A stretch of DNA of 64,000 bases from Mercenaria mercenaria. Its lineage: Eukaryota; Mollusca; Bivalvia; Venerida; Veneridae. The notes beneath the pieces are model-generated. The model was given only the letters and a program-made list of their open reading frames with translations. It had not been told where the DNA came from and did not search any database. The stretch spans positions 70,201,501-70,265,500 of the forward strand of contig NC_069370.1 of NCBI RefSeq assembly GCF_021730395.1, given 5' to 3'. The position numbers and the translations under genes are program-made. Each line of letters begins with the position of its first letter. Within the stretch, counting starts at the first letter, position 1. Of this stretch, positions 1 through 12,968 are shown piece after piece.

Positions 1-291
1 AGTCCTCCCCCTCTTCCGTCAGACGCAATCAAAGAGGGAAGCGTAGTGTCCAATTGTAAACGGGTTGAACACTAAACATGCGGTATGTCTCAAAACAGTT
101 GGGTCGTAACCTCTTTTAATAAAACGTTTGATAATCTTTCCAAATACATTTGGAAAATTACCGTGACCCAAGATCTTACGAAGTTTGTAAACCACATCCC
201 CATAAAAAACGGGTTTAGAAATACCTCCTCGCAGAAGTGTCTTTAAATTACTATTGAATTTTAAAACTAAATCAGAATAGATGAATTTCAT
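1..291 (-). mobile_element. Broken retroelement-like coding fossil, C-terminal end
   Basis: A 90-residue minus-strand reading frame has basic, Tyr-rich blocks (GDVVYKLRKI, RHTACLVFNP) that I recognise as a recurrent dispersed coding repeat of bivalve genomes. Related but more decayed copies lie at about 22.3-22.4 kb (minus strand) and 39.1-39.35 kb (plus strand), so it is a repeat and not a host gene. In all three, the same kind of trailer follows the coding end, starting with an ACGGA-rich purine stretch. This copy runs off the left window edge. Class is unresolved (retroelement-like); it is a broken fossil. Confidence 0.5.
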
Positions 292-1340
292 TCATCATTT
301 CGAGTTTTAGTGTAAAATTGTGATTTTTTTTAAATTCTGTTTTGTTTGTTTACGTTTCGCCTAACATGTGCACACTGCCGTGACCTCTAGACCGGATGTT
401 CATTAGGGAAGGTCACGCAAGTTTTTTTCTGTAACGTTGACGAAAGCATAAAATATTTGGATAATCTCAGCAATATATAAGTTTGAGACAATGTGACTGG
501 TGCACGTTGGAAGATAAATTATCGCTTGTTCAATATACTAGGTACGCATTCACCGAACTGCGCGTTTCAGTTGAGAAATAAACGATTGAAACGGGTTAGT
601 ATATTTTCCCGTTCATGACCATGGTTCTTATAGAATACCTAGGGGTAAGGTATAACATGTACAGAGGCATTTTCTTTCTGTTCTGGTGCCAGTGGCCTAC
701 TCAGTCAACATTATATTCTAAGACAAGCAAATATTCGAAACCTCCTACGACATTATTGCATTGCATACTGTTGTAAAGTAGTCATTACCGAGGAACTATT
801 CACTTAGTGGTACGCGTCAGTTATGTTAGTATGTAAGTGGTAAGGGATTTTTTGTTTTTAATATAAAATGCCGGTAAGTTGTTTAAGCTATGTTTAAAAG
901 GCTTTGCAACATTAGAATACAAAAATAGCAATTGTTTTGCTAACTATCGCACACTGCAAAACTTGATTTTTTAACTCTTTTCAGAATTTTCATTTTTCCA
1001 GCAATTTCTGCAAGTTACCGGTGAAATCTTAATTTATGCATTACGACGTGTATTTTGGAATATTTATCTTGTGTTTTAGTGTTACAAAACACATAAAAAG
1101 TCACGCAAATTTGATCGCTAAACCACCATAGGTGTCAATTCCATCAAACTGAAGTTTTGAATTAGAAGACAAGAACTTCCCTGGGTATCAAAATTTGAAT
1201 TAACATGACCTATAGCAAACCTGTTAATTAAGTCTGTAATGTATTTTATATCTTTAGAGCCGCGTATAACAGGTAAGGTCTAAAGTGAAAATGTCGAATT
1301 GAGAAATAACGTTAAACCTTACCTTAATATTTGCGGGGGT
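292..1340. other. Intergenic, nothing recognised
   Basis: AT-rich sequence with no credible exon, RNA gene or repeat end that I can identify. Confidence 0.5.
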
Positions 1341-1368
1341 GGGGGGGGGGGGGGGGGGGGGGGGGGGG
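1341..1368 (+). repeat. Poly-G run (28 G)
   Basis: An uninterrupted 28-G homopolymer is preceded by GGGGGT and followed by a GGTGGTGGGG stretch. Its length may be inexact because homopolymers are hard to sequence. It could form a G-quadruplex. Confidence 0.9.
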
Positions 1369-1927
1369 ATGGTGGTGGGGATCTGTTTACTATATGTATT
1401 TGTTTTTCATTTCTACTGTAAAATACTGGCTAGATGTCGAAATTTGATCAAAACCTTACAAAATGAGTAAGTATGATCAATAACCACGACATTATGGGAA
1501 AGGTTGCTTTCTTTGATAAAGATTTGTTTTCGATCCAGCAAATTACAAAAACATTTTGTTTGTATGTAAAAAGTAAAAAGTAAATGCGTAAAATATGATG
1601 CAATCATTCTCACAGCTGTTTGTTTACGTGACTAAAATGCGGTCAGATGATGTGTGCTGACTTTACAAATGTTATAATGAGTTTAGCAGACAGTAAGATA
1701 AGTTTACGTACTAAATAAATAATGTAACGCTACACTTCTTTTTTCACATATCTGTAAATGTTTTGGGAATTATGTATTTTTAGAAATGTATGTTTTCAAT
1801 TGCATATCTAAATTTAAATAAAATCACAAAGAAGAAGATTAAAATTTGTTTCACCTCATTATTGTCCAGTCATTTCATAAAAGATATTTGTTCAACAATA
1901 AATTCAATGCGTTTATATGTCCAATTT
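1369..1927. other. Intergenic, nothing recognised
   Basis: No coding, RNA or repeat signal seen apart from general AT richness. Confidence 0.5.
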
Positions 1928-2144
1928 GCTACTTATCCCCTATCATGCTGGACACGATGACACTGCCTTTGCGACCAGCGTAGATCATAACCAGCCTGCA
2001 CATACGTGCAGTCTGATAAAGATCTGCACTGTTCGCCATTCAGTCAGTATGTTTTTGGTAAGCACCACTTCTAACAGTAAATGGTACTGTCCAAATTGAA
2101 AGATGGACAAGTTCATTATAAAAATTTAGCAGGGTAAGGGTTAA
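1928..2144. mobile_element. MITE with palindromic core
   Basis: Imperfect terminal inverted repeats (left TTATCCCCTATCATGCTGG, right TTTAGCAGGGTAAGGGTTAA) bracket a palindromic core at about 1971-2037 that begins GCGACCAGC and ends CTGTTCGCC. The same core, better preserved, makes up each arm of the MITE at 34.65-34.89 kb, so the two families are related. The ends are known to me as a very common bivalve interspersed repeat. The exact left boundary is uncertain by several bases. Confidence 0.65.
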
Positions 2145-2204
2145 ATTGTGGTCGTAAAATGAATTGATACTGCTACAGTTATAATACGTTATTGACAACA
2201 TCTT

Positions 2205-2412
2205 ATGCTACATAAGTTTGTTGATATAGGATAGAGGACAGGGGTACATTAAATTCGTATATATAGAATATAGGTTCATTAAAACAGTTAATATAGGCAC
2301 ATTAAACTTGTTGATGTAAAACACACGTACATTAAATTTTTGTATATAGGATAACGGTATATGAAATTTGTTGATATACGAGTATATTAGATTTGTTGAT
2401 ATTGGTGTCACG
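2205..2412 (+). repeat. Degenerate minisatellite (GTACATTAAATTTGTTGATATAG-like)
   Basis: About six or seven degenerate copies of a 27-36 bp unit containing CATTAAATTTGTTGATATA can be followed by eye. The minus-strand ORF here (INKFNVP-type repeats) is a by-product of the periodicity. Confidence 0.65.
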
Positions 2413-4238
2413 CGGCAAGTAAATAAAGACGTCTTATTTTTTATGATTGAAGTATTAAAAAATACCGCCGATCTAAAGATTGTTTTCTTGAAAATATTAA
2501 ATGGTTTTGATAGTTACAACACCTGAGGCTCCTTGTATACTTAAGCCAAGACTCAGTCGCAAATATATGTTAATTTATCATATTTACAGGACAACAGTTT
2601 CCTGTGGACATTATAGGGTCAACACGAATAAAGGGAGCCTGTCTATTCCTCAAAATTAAAAACTAAAAATTATAGGTAATAATTACTGGTTTGTTTTTCT
2701 GTTACTCTTAGTATTATAAGTAACAAGCAAGTGTTACCATTAGACGTAACAATATATAGGTATAATTATATTATCAATCCCTCTACTTTTACTATGAGTA
2801 AGTTACCGTGCCCAACATATAGTCTTGGCCGCCGTCCGTTCTTGGGCGCTCCACTTTTTTCCTGCTTGTGTGTGTGCGTTCGTGCGTGCGTGTGTTAGGC
2901 GGTGTCCGACTGTGTTGTTTTTTCTTACTTATCTGTTTGTTTATCTGCATATGTAAGTTGTGTGTGTGTTTGTCTTGTGTACGTGCGTTTACGGTGTAGA
3001 GAAACGTGGCTTCCCTGTTGAATATTCATCCTTCCTTTTTCCACTTTTTCCCAACATCTACCCCTTACCCACACTACACCCCCGACACTTTTCTGTGTTT
3101 TGCATATAACTAAATTGTACCTGCTGTTGGATTTTTGAAGCAGTCTGTCTACAATAGTTTTCCGTTACAACTTTTTTGTTGTGAGCCTACTTTGCGATGC
3201 ATGACTCTATGGCTGATTTTGGGGTGCTCTGTGCTTCAGGAAATCGACCCTTACCTTTTATCTTTCATTACTAAAGTATATAGTCATTTTCTTTTGTATC
3301 GTTGCCTCGGCAGTTAGTTGAAGTGATAATACCATAAAAGGCTTGCAATTTTTGTGACCTTGAATAACAGTCTAGAATTATCAACAACAGCAAATAACTT
3401 GTTAACAGTTAAGTTAGGAATTTGGCAACGGAACAGAAGTGACTTCAATGCTGTTAAAAATAACTTTCGGTGCTTTCACTTCACATCATTCATTACGGAT
3501 ATTTATATATACTGTTATTTTCGTCAACTATGAACGTCAACAGCATAGTGAATAGTCCACTCACATTAATCTGGCATGTGATTTTACTGAACTGTCTCAA
3601 AATGAACACGATGTTCAATGCTTCAATGTGCGTACAAGTTGGTCCTTTTTTCGTGAAAAGCTATAATCTAGGGAGGTTCTGTGTTACTTGCTGGTTTTGG
3701 TAAGCTTGATTGGTTTCGGTATTTCAAGCACGTAGTCCGCTACGGCAGCGAAAATTTGACAAATATATAGTTGTATAATTGATCCTGTGTGATGAGAGTA
3801 CTAACATTGTTGCTTGCATGCTTGCATATATTGATAAACGATTTTAAACAGAAGTGAATATTATTAAAGAATATAAATTAATCAAATTTCCGTAATATAT
3901 AAGACATTTTACTGTAAGCATTACAAATAATTGCGTAATACTAAACAGAACTAGTTTGCACCATACAGAGCATAATACGAAGGACCATGTATTATCGTAT
4001 TCACTGTAATGCCCATAAATCATTGAATATATTCAAATTAATGTTATCGCAATGCCCATGAATTAGAGAATTAGAGAATATATTAGATAAATGGATTAAA
4101 ATATAAAAGTACCAGAATTAATGTTTTGGACTTTTTCTAATACTGAGAATTTGTTGATATCAAGTAATTGTATCACAGTAATTATTATGATAATATAAAG
4201 AATAAAGAATAATGATAATGTTTTATTTTATCCAAGTA
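2413..4238. other. Intergenic with repeat debris
   Basis: A TG/TGCG-rich stretch lies at about 2868-2965. A short fragment at about 3205-3290 (GGTGCTCTGTGCTTC then CGACCCTTACCTTTTATCTT) matches the dispersed family best seen at 38.54-38.57 kb. No gene recognised. Confidence 0.5.
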
Positions 4239-4416
4239 GTATAATAGGGTTGTTATAATAATAGCTCGATCTGGGATGCTGTATTCGGCTCGACTGGATT
4301 TTTTCAGATCGGATCTCACGAGGCGCACAAGTGTGATCCGTTCTTGCAAAATCTACGACAGCCGAATACAAAATATAAGATCTAGCCACTTTTATAATGA
4401 CCCTTTTATTATATAC
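4239..4416. mobile_element. Foldback MITE, about 180 bp
   Basis: Two arms of roughly 80 bp are inverted around 4328. The left arm starts GTATAATAGGGTTGTTATAA and carries GTATTCGGCT; the right arm carries AGCCGAATAC and ends in the complement of the left end. Overlapping similar ORFs on both strands are the expected artefact of such a palindrome. Confidence 0.65.
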
Positions 4417-5837
4417 ATACACCTTTTTTGTTTGTTGTTATGTTTCAATGTCTGTCGATGTTAAAATAGAAATAAGTGAAGTTTTTTGTATGCGCTATTT
4501 ATAGACCTTTGCAAGGACGAAAGTAGTCCAGCAACATACAATACAAAAAGTACAATACGGAATTTGGTTTAAACAATATTTCATTCATATATGTACATTT
4601 ACAACATGAATTAAGGCATGAAGAATTGAGTAGAAAGCTAAGCTTATTTGAAACTCTCTCCTTATAATACGGCATTTGTTTCTGCCTGGTTATATCTACT
4701 TGTGAAATACTACGCGTATTTTTGACAGACTTTATATAGGTATATAATAAAAATGTGTCTTTTAAGTTGAGAAATAAACGTTACTGGAAAATTTTCCGAT
4801 TTGCAGTATTCAATAAACATGTAGTGTAGCTTACGCTGTGATTAAAACCTCAGCAGATTCCAAAACCAGGGTCATTTGGTGGAAACTATTTATCATGATA
4901 TTTATACGTCACATTTCTTGACAAGTATGACGAAAACGAACCCATTCATTACCGCTGGAAGGTTTACGAACTGAATTGTCGCTTAAAATTTTATGAAATG
5001 AAAATAATAAATGTCACTCAGAGGCTTCCTTAAATAGAAGATTTGATTCTGTTCTTGATAGTGACTGACGAATTATGAATAAATCAATAAAAAAGACCTT
5101 GTCCGGAAGCTAGATTCAATGTAAATTGTAAATCTTTCCAACGACACATACTTATAGTTTTTCAAATACATGATACAAGTATATTTTGAAATCTTTACTT
5201 GTTTGCGTTTTGACTAAATAAAAAGCAAATTAATATTAAAATTCACAGGTTTTAACTGAACGGTCAAAATACTGACCTAAGCCTTCGAACTGTTTCATGA
5301 GCTTAACTAAGTAAGTAATTTGTTTATTTACGTGACTTGTGCATAACAATATAATAATGAAACTGGCCTCAAAAGATGGAGCTTTATGTCATACGAATGA
5401 GACATAAATAAACAAGATACGTATGTTTAACCAAATGTTGGCCGGCATCGTGAGGCAGCATTCAAACGTTCACTGCTTCGTTAGCCACCGTTAGCGGACA
5501 ATATATGGGAATTAAAACGTTGTAGAATAATATGAAGCAATAAACGGGAAATAAAAGATATGATGAAACAATATTTGTGTCGGTATGACATACATTGATT
5601 GTGTTTAAAGTGAGCATGAATGCCTTAAAACTGCCTCATTGATTTTTTTTGTATACTTATGGATACTATTGGGGGATCACTTCTGTCATACTGAAGGTAA
5701 CACGATATTCTGTAAGAATATTTTGATGAACACATTCTCTTGTCTGTAGTAAATTTAGACTCTGATATTGAATATGGAAATGGACATAATTACGATATTT
5801 GACATTGTACAAAGTTGTTTTAAAGACTGTTTCATTT
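4417..5837. other. Intergenic, upstream of gene copy 1
   Basis: AT-rich, with no coding or repeat structure I can name. Confidence 0.45.
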
Positions 5838-5961
5838 TTTTATATATAAAAATGTATGCAAAGTCATTTAGGCTCAAAACCGCAAACTCCTATTAATTAG
5901 AAGTTTCCTGTGGTCTGAATGCTAACTAACCTGTCTAACTTTAGCTGAGCATTTACAAGCA
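5838..5961 (+). promoter_or_regulatory. Possible promoter and non-coding exon 1 of peptide gene copy 1
   Basis: A TATATATAAAAAT box at about 5840-5852 is followed about 120 bp later by a GTGAGT donor at 5962. That would give a roughly 290-bp intron to the acceptor at 6250-6251, close to the 325- and 386-bp introns of copies 2 and 3. The sequence itself does not resemble the exon 1 of the other two, so this is a positional guess. Confidence 0.25.
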
Positions 5962-6301
5962 GTGAGTTCTGTAAAGGCAGGACTATCATGAAAAAACATT
6001 AAATTTAATCATACTTTTATTTTAAATTTTGAAAATCTCTAGTGTTATATGTAAATGCTATAACAAAGGAAAACTATTTTATGGAGACATATATATGCTG
6101 GTACGAAAATTTTCTATTACACGTTCAAGGCGTGTCGTTAATGCATAATCTATTCATAAAAAAGCGCAAGATACGTCAAAATATACATTTCTTACTATGT
6201 CTTTAGAGCTTAATGTTTCGATTTTATTTTAATTGTGTTTTTTTTTTCCAGAAGTATAGAATTCAACTTGAAAGACAAGAAAGAAAGCAAGATATCTGGA
6301 T

Positions 6302-6508
6302 ATGGATATATCATTGACGTTTACATGGTTTTTAAGAACGGTTTTCGTCATTTTGTCGTTTGTTGCAGTAACGGACTGTCAACATTTATGTAAAAGTATA
6401 GGTTGGGTTGGGTGTGCTGACACAGGATGTTCGCGGGAAGAAAACGGGGTATGTGAAAATTTCGGAACGAGGCCCGACAATTTATGCCTTTGCGTTATAA
6501 AACAATGA
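6302..6508 (+). CDS. Secreted six-cysteine defensin-like peptide precursor, copy 1
   Basis: A 68-residue precursor. Residues 1-26 form a hydrophobic signal sequence; the mature part begins near QHLCKS. From its first framework cysteine it is 39 residues, with spacing C-x7-C-x4-C-x7-C-x10-C-x-C, the same as the copies at 26.6 and 57.5 kb. Shared landmarks are GWVGC, GCS, NFG and RPDN. Net charge of the 39 residues is about -1 (4 K/R, 5 D/E). A pyrimidine-rich acceptor (TTTTTTCCAG) ends at 6251, so the CDS is wholly in a downstream exon with a 5'UTR intron. A poly(A) signal AATAAA lies at 6611-6616. This is the most diverged of the three: it has two extra residues before the first framework cysteine, and its flanks barely match. 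The GxC...CxC end recalls invertebrate defensins, but the C-x4-C spacing is not canonical. Antimicrobial, venom-like or signalling roles are all possible; function is unknown. Confidence 0.82.
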   Translation: MDISLTFTWFLRTVFVILSFVAVTDCQHLCKSIGWVGCADTGCSREENGVCENFGTRPDNLCLCVIKQ

Positions 6509-6610
6509 TATTTGTAAACACATCAAGATGTGCCAAACAGTTGTCGCAGATAATTTGCCGATTCCACGAAATCATGATTGATGAAAAATTTCGCATGGAA
6601 GATATGTCGC

Positions 6611-6616
6611 AATAAA
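6611..6616 (+). other. Poly(A) signal of copy 1
   Basis: AATAAA lies 102 bp after the stop codon. Confidence 0.5.
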
Positions 6617-7654
6617 GAGCTTAATTGTGTGTTGTTTTTTTTTGTAATGATAGAAGGACGACACGACTGGTGCTAGCCAAACCAATGTTTTAAGACATTC
6701 ATATTTGAAGGAAAAATCGCGGAGGAGATATAATTTATACGGATAAAAGTGCACATTTCACGACGAAAATAAAAGTCAGCGGACTTAGATGACCTCTTCT
6801 AACAACAGCATTACTATGAATGTTTGATATAAAGTTTCTGTGATATGCTATTTATAATTTATTCTGTGTGATATTATATCATTTACCAATCACTTTATTT
6901 CACATTGTTAAAGTTCGATGTTGTGTTATATATTTAACAATGTACTTATTATGGAAATTATTTTCAAATGTCACTCTTCAACATTTATTTATTATATGAT
7001 TACAAAACGGGAATATACACTGAGGGTAACGTTGTGATAAATAAATGGAATAAAAGTGTACTGTATGTTTTTTTTAGAAATAGTCTGAGGATGCTAATGC
7101 ATTCGTTTCTCCCTAGAACTATTTTTTATTCGCAAGAGGAAATTAATATAACAAAACATTTATCATCAATCCTACAAACAACCGAAAGGTATGATACAAA
7201 ACATATTTGCTGCAGTACTCGCATATTACTGTTGAATGCTAAATACTTTAACTGACCTTGAAAATTTCCTTTAGAATTTAAAATTATTTCTAGATTACTT
7301 TCTCATTAACAGTTCTTTGGCTGCTGACGGAATGCTGGCTATCTGAACCAGTTTACCATGTATTTTTGTTATTTTCATATGCAGGCAAAACTAGGATAAT
7401 AGTATGTTCAATAGCAAAAGCATCTGGCGATAGTATACATGTTATATATGAAAAGTCCTGGATAAATGGATATCTTATGAACAGTCCTCCAATAAATAGC
7501 AATTTCTACAATTATTGTCAATTTCATTCGTACATTTATTTGAATTTTCTGAATCTCAGTAGTTTCTCCTGTTGGACTTTTAATCATTGAAATGGTGTAC
7601 TTTGCTAACTCTAATTATTTCACTTTCTGTCAGTTCGATAGTAAATCAGTAATT
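6617..7654. other. Intergenic, nothing recognised
   Basis: ORFs here are short, AT-driven and lack splice or domain support. Confidence 0.45.
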
Positions 7655-8070
7655 ATGTCTCCCACCACACAGTGGTGTGGGAGACATATTGACTTACTCC
7701 TGTCTATGTGTGCGTCTGTGTGTCTGTGTGTGTGTCTGTCACAAATTTTGTCCGCCCTCTAAGTCGAACAGTTCTCATCCGATCTTCACTAAACTTAAAC
7801 AAAATGTGTTTGACCATAAGTCTCGGACAAGTTCGATAACTAGGCACTTCGGAATTATGGCCATTGAATTACCGAAAATCGGCTTTTTTACTCTTGTCCT
7901 TGTTCTAAGTCGAACAGTTCTCATTTGATCTTTACCAAACTTGAACCAAATGTTTTGGACCATAACTCCTCGGCAAAGTTCATTAACTAATCAAATCGCC
8001 ACAGGCACTTCAGAATTATGGCCCTTGAATTACCCAAGATCAGCCTTTTTACTCGTCAAAGGTATATTTA
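7655..8070 (-). mobile_element. Pearl/Helentron-like non-autonomous element
   Basis: On the minus strand the order is a core tandem repeat, a TG-rich microsatellite (about 7700-7740) and a 3' hairpin (TCTCCCACC...GGTGTGGGAGA, 7657-7685). Two core units start at about 7757 and 7902 (TCTAAGTCGAACAGTTCTCAT), period about 145 bp. This order is the one described for bivalve Pearl elements and related Helitron-like elements. The distal end is not well defined. Confidence 0.65.
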
Positions 8071-9639
8071 TAGTGAGTAAACAGTATATAAAGGCTGACT
8101 TAGGCAGTTGTGGGAAACATGCACTTTTCTCAAAAGCAGCTCTAGTTCTCTTTTCTGACATGACAAATGTAATAACCAAGAAACAATTTTGTAGAAATAA
8201 GACTTAAATGTATTGGCAGTTTAAACTTTTTCAGTTACATATTGAGCAATGTCATAAATTGTTATGTGATGCCGTGGATGCCCATTTGTCGTCGTATAAC
8301 AGGTTGTTGAATATATCTTAAAATAAAATTATAGTTTAACTTTACATTCAGGTATAAGTTATATCTCATGGTTTTCACCATCAGCAACTTTGTTAATCGC
8401 AAAGTTGTCTAAAACAAAAATCGTCTTAAATAAGTGCAACAGTTACTTATAAAACCGTGAGAATGGTATGCAAGTCTTAAGGAAGGGCCTACAAACACTT
8501 TCTGTCTGACAAAACTCCTTTGAAGACAAATACGGTTTTATCATTATAAAGCCCATCTAATCACAAGGAAATCATGAGCTAAGCTTCCCCATATTTACCA
8601 AATCACCGAAAAATAATCAAGAGTATTATATTCAAGACGAGAATAATTTAATTCGAAAATATATTTATATATAGCAATAATAGAGACTGCAATTTACTTG
8701 TTGCGGTACCACTTTATGTATCAGCCAATGTTCTAAAATATGTTTCTATTATCCTTCTTAGATTGCTTGTTTTCACTTGTAAATGTCAAGTTTAATCTTT
8801 TAAATGCGTATGTACATTGTGGATTGGAATATTCTCACTGATTTTATGTCTAAAGTAAAGATGTTGCTAGACAAACAAACAAACAAACAAAAGAAAAACA
8901 CGCAAAAAGTACCACTTGCTTAACACTTAAATTAAAAATTTGCGTAATGCTTTATCAACACTGTTTAAACGGAAGTATCTGACCCCGAAGGTAAATGAGC
9001 TCCTTGCTTAATCAAAAGTCCTGTATTAGAATTTAATCTTTTTTTTTTGTACAATAATAAATAACCATGTTCACTGAAAAAAAGCAACAAGATACATTAT
9101 TACTTTCTTAGTGAGCATGGTGGTTTACTTTTGCACAAAATAATAAGATCATTTCCCATGCAGTCTGTTCAATACAAAGAGCTCAATTTACTTTTTGGGT
9201 CAGAATTGAAGAACTTCTGTTTTATACTTTTATTACCGTACACAATCCAACAAACTTCTTTACTTCTAACATAAAATCAGTCAAAATGCTCTAGTTCATA
9301 ATGTACGTGCAGTTAAAAGGTTAAAATTTACATCTACAAGGTAATAAAAATGATAGCAGTTGTCCCCAAAACACACAATTTTTGTAGATCTAAAATTCCA
9401 ATCTTGATGAACTGTCATTTAAAGTGACATCCGAACAAGTAGGTTACAGTCAATGTAACGCCATGAAAAATATGTATGAGACAGTAACTTATAATTAGAA
9501 ACAGATTAAAGGTATATAATTCAAATCCTGCTGCTTTGTTTCCGGCAACTACAGGTCGTATTAAGGTATCTTTATAGAGATCACTTTTTCCTACACCTAT
9601 TTTTCATGAAAGTTTTGTCATAAATTAACGAAAAAATGA
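8071..9639. other. Intergenic
   Basis: An (ACAA)n microsatellite lies at about 8872-8893. Nothing else recognised. Confidence 0.45.
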
Positions 9640-9971
9640 GAAGAAAATACGGCGTTGATGGTTCCTAATGAGACGTCAGTCAGTGATGATCTGCTACACC
9701 TCTTCTTTCGGTTGAGAGATGCAAATCTCGCCTTCGTCGGAGTGTAAACATGAAATTTGTCTACATGCAGAATATATTCTAGCAGTGAAAAAAATGGGGT
9801 TGAAGCACTCGTTCTACACGAATTTACGCAAAAATTGGAAAATTTGGATCTATTTACTTTGGACTTCTTTCGACTACTGCACCACGGCAGCAAATTTTCT
9901 GACGAAATTGGTACGTCAACTGGATATGTTAACCTACGTGCAGATGTGTACGTGGTTATTATGAACAACAA
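9640..9971 (+). pseudogene. Interrupted protein-coding remnant of unknown family
   Basis: One plus-strand frame reads like real protein over about 110 codons, with segments such as LLHLFFRLRDANLAFVG and then LDLFTLDFFRLLHHGSKF and GTSTGYVNLRADVYVV. It ends at a good donor (AAG/GTAACA at about 9972). It is interrupted in the middle. Either it is a decayed copy, or only the part after about 9770 is an exon (TACATGCAG acceptor). I do not recognise the family and cannot tell a host gene from an element-derived one. The long minus-strand ORF over the same bases is its shadow. Confidence 0.3.
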
Positions 9972-10589
9972 GGTAACAAAACACGCTTGCTCAGCAGTTT
10001 AACTATCATAAATTATGTCACACGTCATTACGTAGAGAGCACTTTTACGTACGTTTCGTAGTTTGTTTACAAATATTAAATGTTTATGATAAGACCAAAA
10101 TTGGTTAAAATTAAAGATTAACAAATCTTTTCACTCGTGTTATACTACATATAAATATATTTCATTCAAGTAAATATAAACATACAAAAAAAACCCCAAA
10201 CAAACAAACACCCAGCCATGTGGACTTATAAGTTATTGTTAAATACAACATTTATCTAAGTACAAATTAAATCGAATTAAATTATGAAAGTTTGAACAAT
10301 TATATAATTACAAAAGAATACATGTAAAGTTTGAACAATTTCATAATTACAAAAGAGTACATGTCTTATACATAAACTCTTTGCTGTTACAATGAAGCAA
10401 GAGATCATTTTAGATTGCTTATATCTTTGCACAGAGAACTTGGACGAAACCATTTTCTCTATCTATTGATAGTACGTAAAATATTAAAATATTCTTTATT
10501 TGTAAGCTATTGTAACGACCTGAAGAATGATAAATGATAACTGTCTGACACATGCTTTTATGAATTTGACTCACTTTGAAGTAAATACA
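9972..10589. other. Intergenic, nothing recognised
   Basis: AT-rich. There is a direct repeat of about 35 bp (AAAGTTTGAACAATT and following) at about 10286 and 10326. Confidence 0.45.
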
Positions 10590-10975
10590 TTATACTGGAT
10601 AATCAGAAACATCCCGGTCCAGGCACTGGAAATTTCTGAGATGCTCTTGAGTGTCTCCCACCTGACTAAGAGGCCTGTACTGGTTCTTCCCAGGAATGAC
10701 GACTTCGCGTGTATCGATGCTATACACCGGGCACGTTAAAAGAACAAGACCACTATTCACAAAGAGCTAGGCTAAGTTAGTCGGACAAGCCTGTACCTAA
10801 AAAGAATTCTGTCTATGTTCTGGGAGCTTTATCTCACTTTGTCCTTTGGTCAGATCGCTCTGTGTCTGTACTTTTAGAGGATGAATTTCGCACCCTGTGT
10901 GGCTGCGTTAGCGCCTTTGAACGTGTTTATTATGAAAACGTCGCAATATAAATTTGGTATAATAAATAAATAAAC
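10590..10975 (+). mobile_element. Retroposon (SINE or LINE 3' end) with ATAA-rich tail
   Basis: The block containing CACCGGGCACGTTAAAAGAA, GAGCTAGGCTAAGTTAGTCG and TTAGCGCCTTTGAACGTG is familiar as a common bivalve interspersed repeat. It ends in TAATAAATAAATAAA, a simple-repeat tail typical of target-primed retroposons. No clear target-site duplication was found, and the 5' limit is approximate. Confidence 0.55.
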
Positions 10976-12968
10976 ACATAAACATGAAATACCTAGAAAT
11001 ATGACAAATATGAACTTTATTTATATATTTTACTAACAGTTAAACTATGAAAAATATGTTTTAACATGATCCGATTTATTTCCCTATTAAGCAAAGTGGA
11101 CTGAACCGATGTGTTATTACGCAACATACGCACTGTTTATACGGCAAAATTAGTGTAAGAGTGTCAAACGTCATAGCGGTGCGCTGAAAAGAAAACCAAA
11201 CAAAAAAGAAGGCAAATGCTTGGTGAATATCTTCTAAAATGTAGATAATAATGTTTTTAAACTTGTTAGAATCAAAATAATTGTAGACGTATTTTCAACG
11301 TATTAAAATGACAATGGGCAATGGCCGGATGTGTACACTGTAATTATTATAGACAAGATAGAAAGTAGAATACCGGAGGAAGTTTCAATATATTAAACGA
11401 AAATGCATTGAAATATAGTGAATAGGAAGTATGTGGTTTGATCAAATCATGGCATACAAAGATACACAAGTCTGTGAATTAATTTCACTTTGAAAACACC
11501 TGTAAATCTCTAGCTTGACAATTAATTCGACATTCCTAAATCTTCATCCTGCTCTTCAGTGTATAATTGATAACGTCATAAATGTAAAAGCACAACAGTA
11601 TTTAGTTTGAAACAGAAATTATATTTACCACCAACTGAGGACCTGCGTTCTGTTTAGCATATTAACCATCTTCTATGACTCCACATGTAATTAAGAACCA
11701 CATATTTTACGGCCCAATACACCTAACACATTGACTTGCGCTTTCAAAATATTAATGTCCAGTCTCGTTTCTTTTGTTTTGTGTGGGTGAATATACACTT
11801 TAGAATTACGAAAATCCCCCTTTTTGTGTCATAATTGGAAAAAAAGACCCATTACGTAGAGTTAGATCCCTGATAGAAATAGATATTTTCTAACAACCAG
11901 CCTTTAAAAAACAACCTTTGATTCAAACTAATTTCTAGTTTTATATTTGCATTTGATGGATATAAGAATATTCCAATGATGGTAGCTTCGGAATTCATCT
12001 AATTTCCATCTGTCTTGGTTGGTTAGGCAACCAAGATAGGCAAAGGGAAATAGGGAAACAATAGCAATTTTACATGTTTGCATTTCTAATGAATTTCACC
12101 AAAATATGTACTTCACAATACAATCTTTGACAAATATAATACAACAGTTCCTCAATTACATATCATTCTTTAGGCAAAGTGTTCATTAAATTTATGCTTA
12201 CGCTTAAATTGTGCAACCAGGTTGAGAAACTCAAATTTTGAAAATACATCCAGTGAAAATCTAATATGTATTTAGAACTCGGCGAACGCAAATTACTTTA
12301 GAACGATCAACTGTACGACCAAATCCATTAGCTAATCAAATTCTGATAACCCGGCTTTAGGGGAATTGTCATACTTGGAACGTGGCGTTTTTTTTATTAT
12401 ATATTTATCCTTCATTTCTTAAAGTTGTTTTAGTGTTGATGTAGAACTGTAATGACATTTATGATAAATAATGGAAGTGTTCCCTTATTTAATATATCAC
12501 AACTGATTTCCCAGGCAGACAGGATGTCCGGTTGTTAAAAGAGGGAAAGTCCGACTATTTACGGAGAGTGCGTGACACTCGTTTAGTAAATCTAATTAAT
12601 AATGAATGTAAAATTAACACTTACAAGTCACGACAGTAAGAGAATTGTTTAAACAGCCCATTTTAGCTATTTCACATTTAGGTTAGGACACTGAACTTGA
12701 ATGAAAATTTCATGGTCTGCAGAATAACAGATACGCAATTAAATAAAACATCAATAGCACTTTCTTTTTCGAAGATATACTACTAACGCCATATCAATTT
12801 TCTTGGGACACCGTATACATACCTGATTAATATTGTTTTGGTCTTCAATATCGTTTTGGATTTCAGTACCAGAATATCGTTATCGTTACACATCTGTTAA
12901 TGAAAGTTGCATGTTTGCTGTGAAGGAGTTGTCTGAATAAGATGGGCGGTATGCAATGGAAGATATTG
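10976..12968. other. Intergenic, nothing recognised
   Basis: No coding or repeat structure that I can support in about 2 kb of AT-rich sequence. Confidence 0.45.

Noticed and set aside
4228-4464. Two overlapping similar ORFs on opposite strands
   Set aside because: Artefact of a foldback MITE.
9618-9971. 117-codon minus-strand ORF
   Set aside because: It is antisense to a better protein-like plus-strand frame; composition rich in Ser/Phe suggests a shadow.
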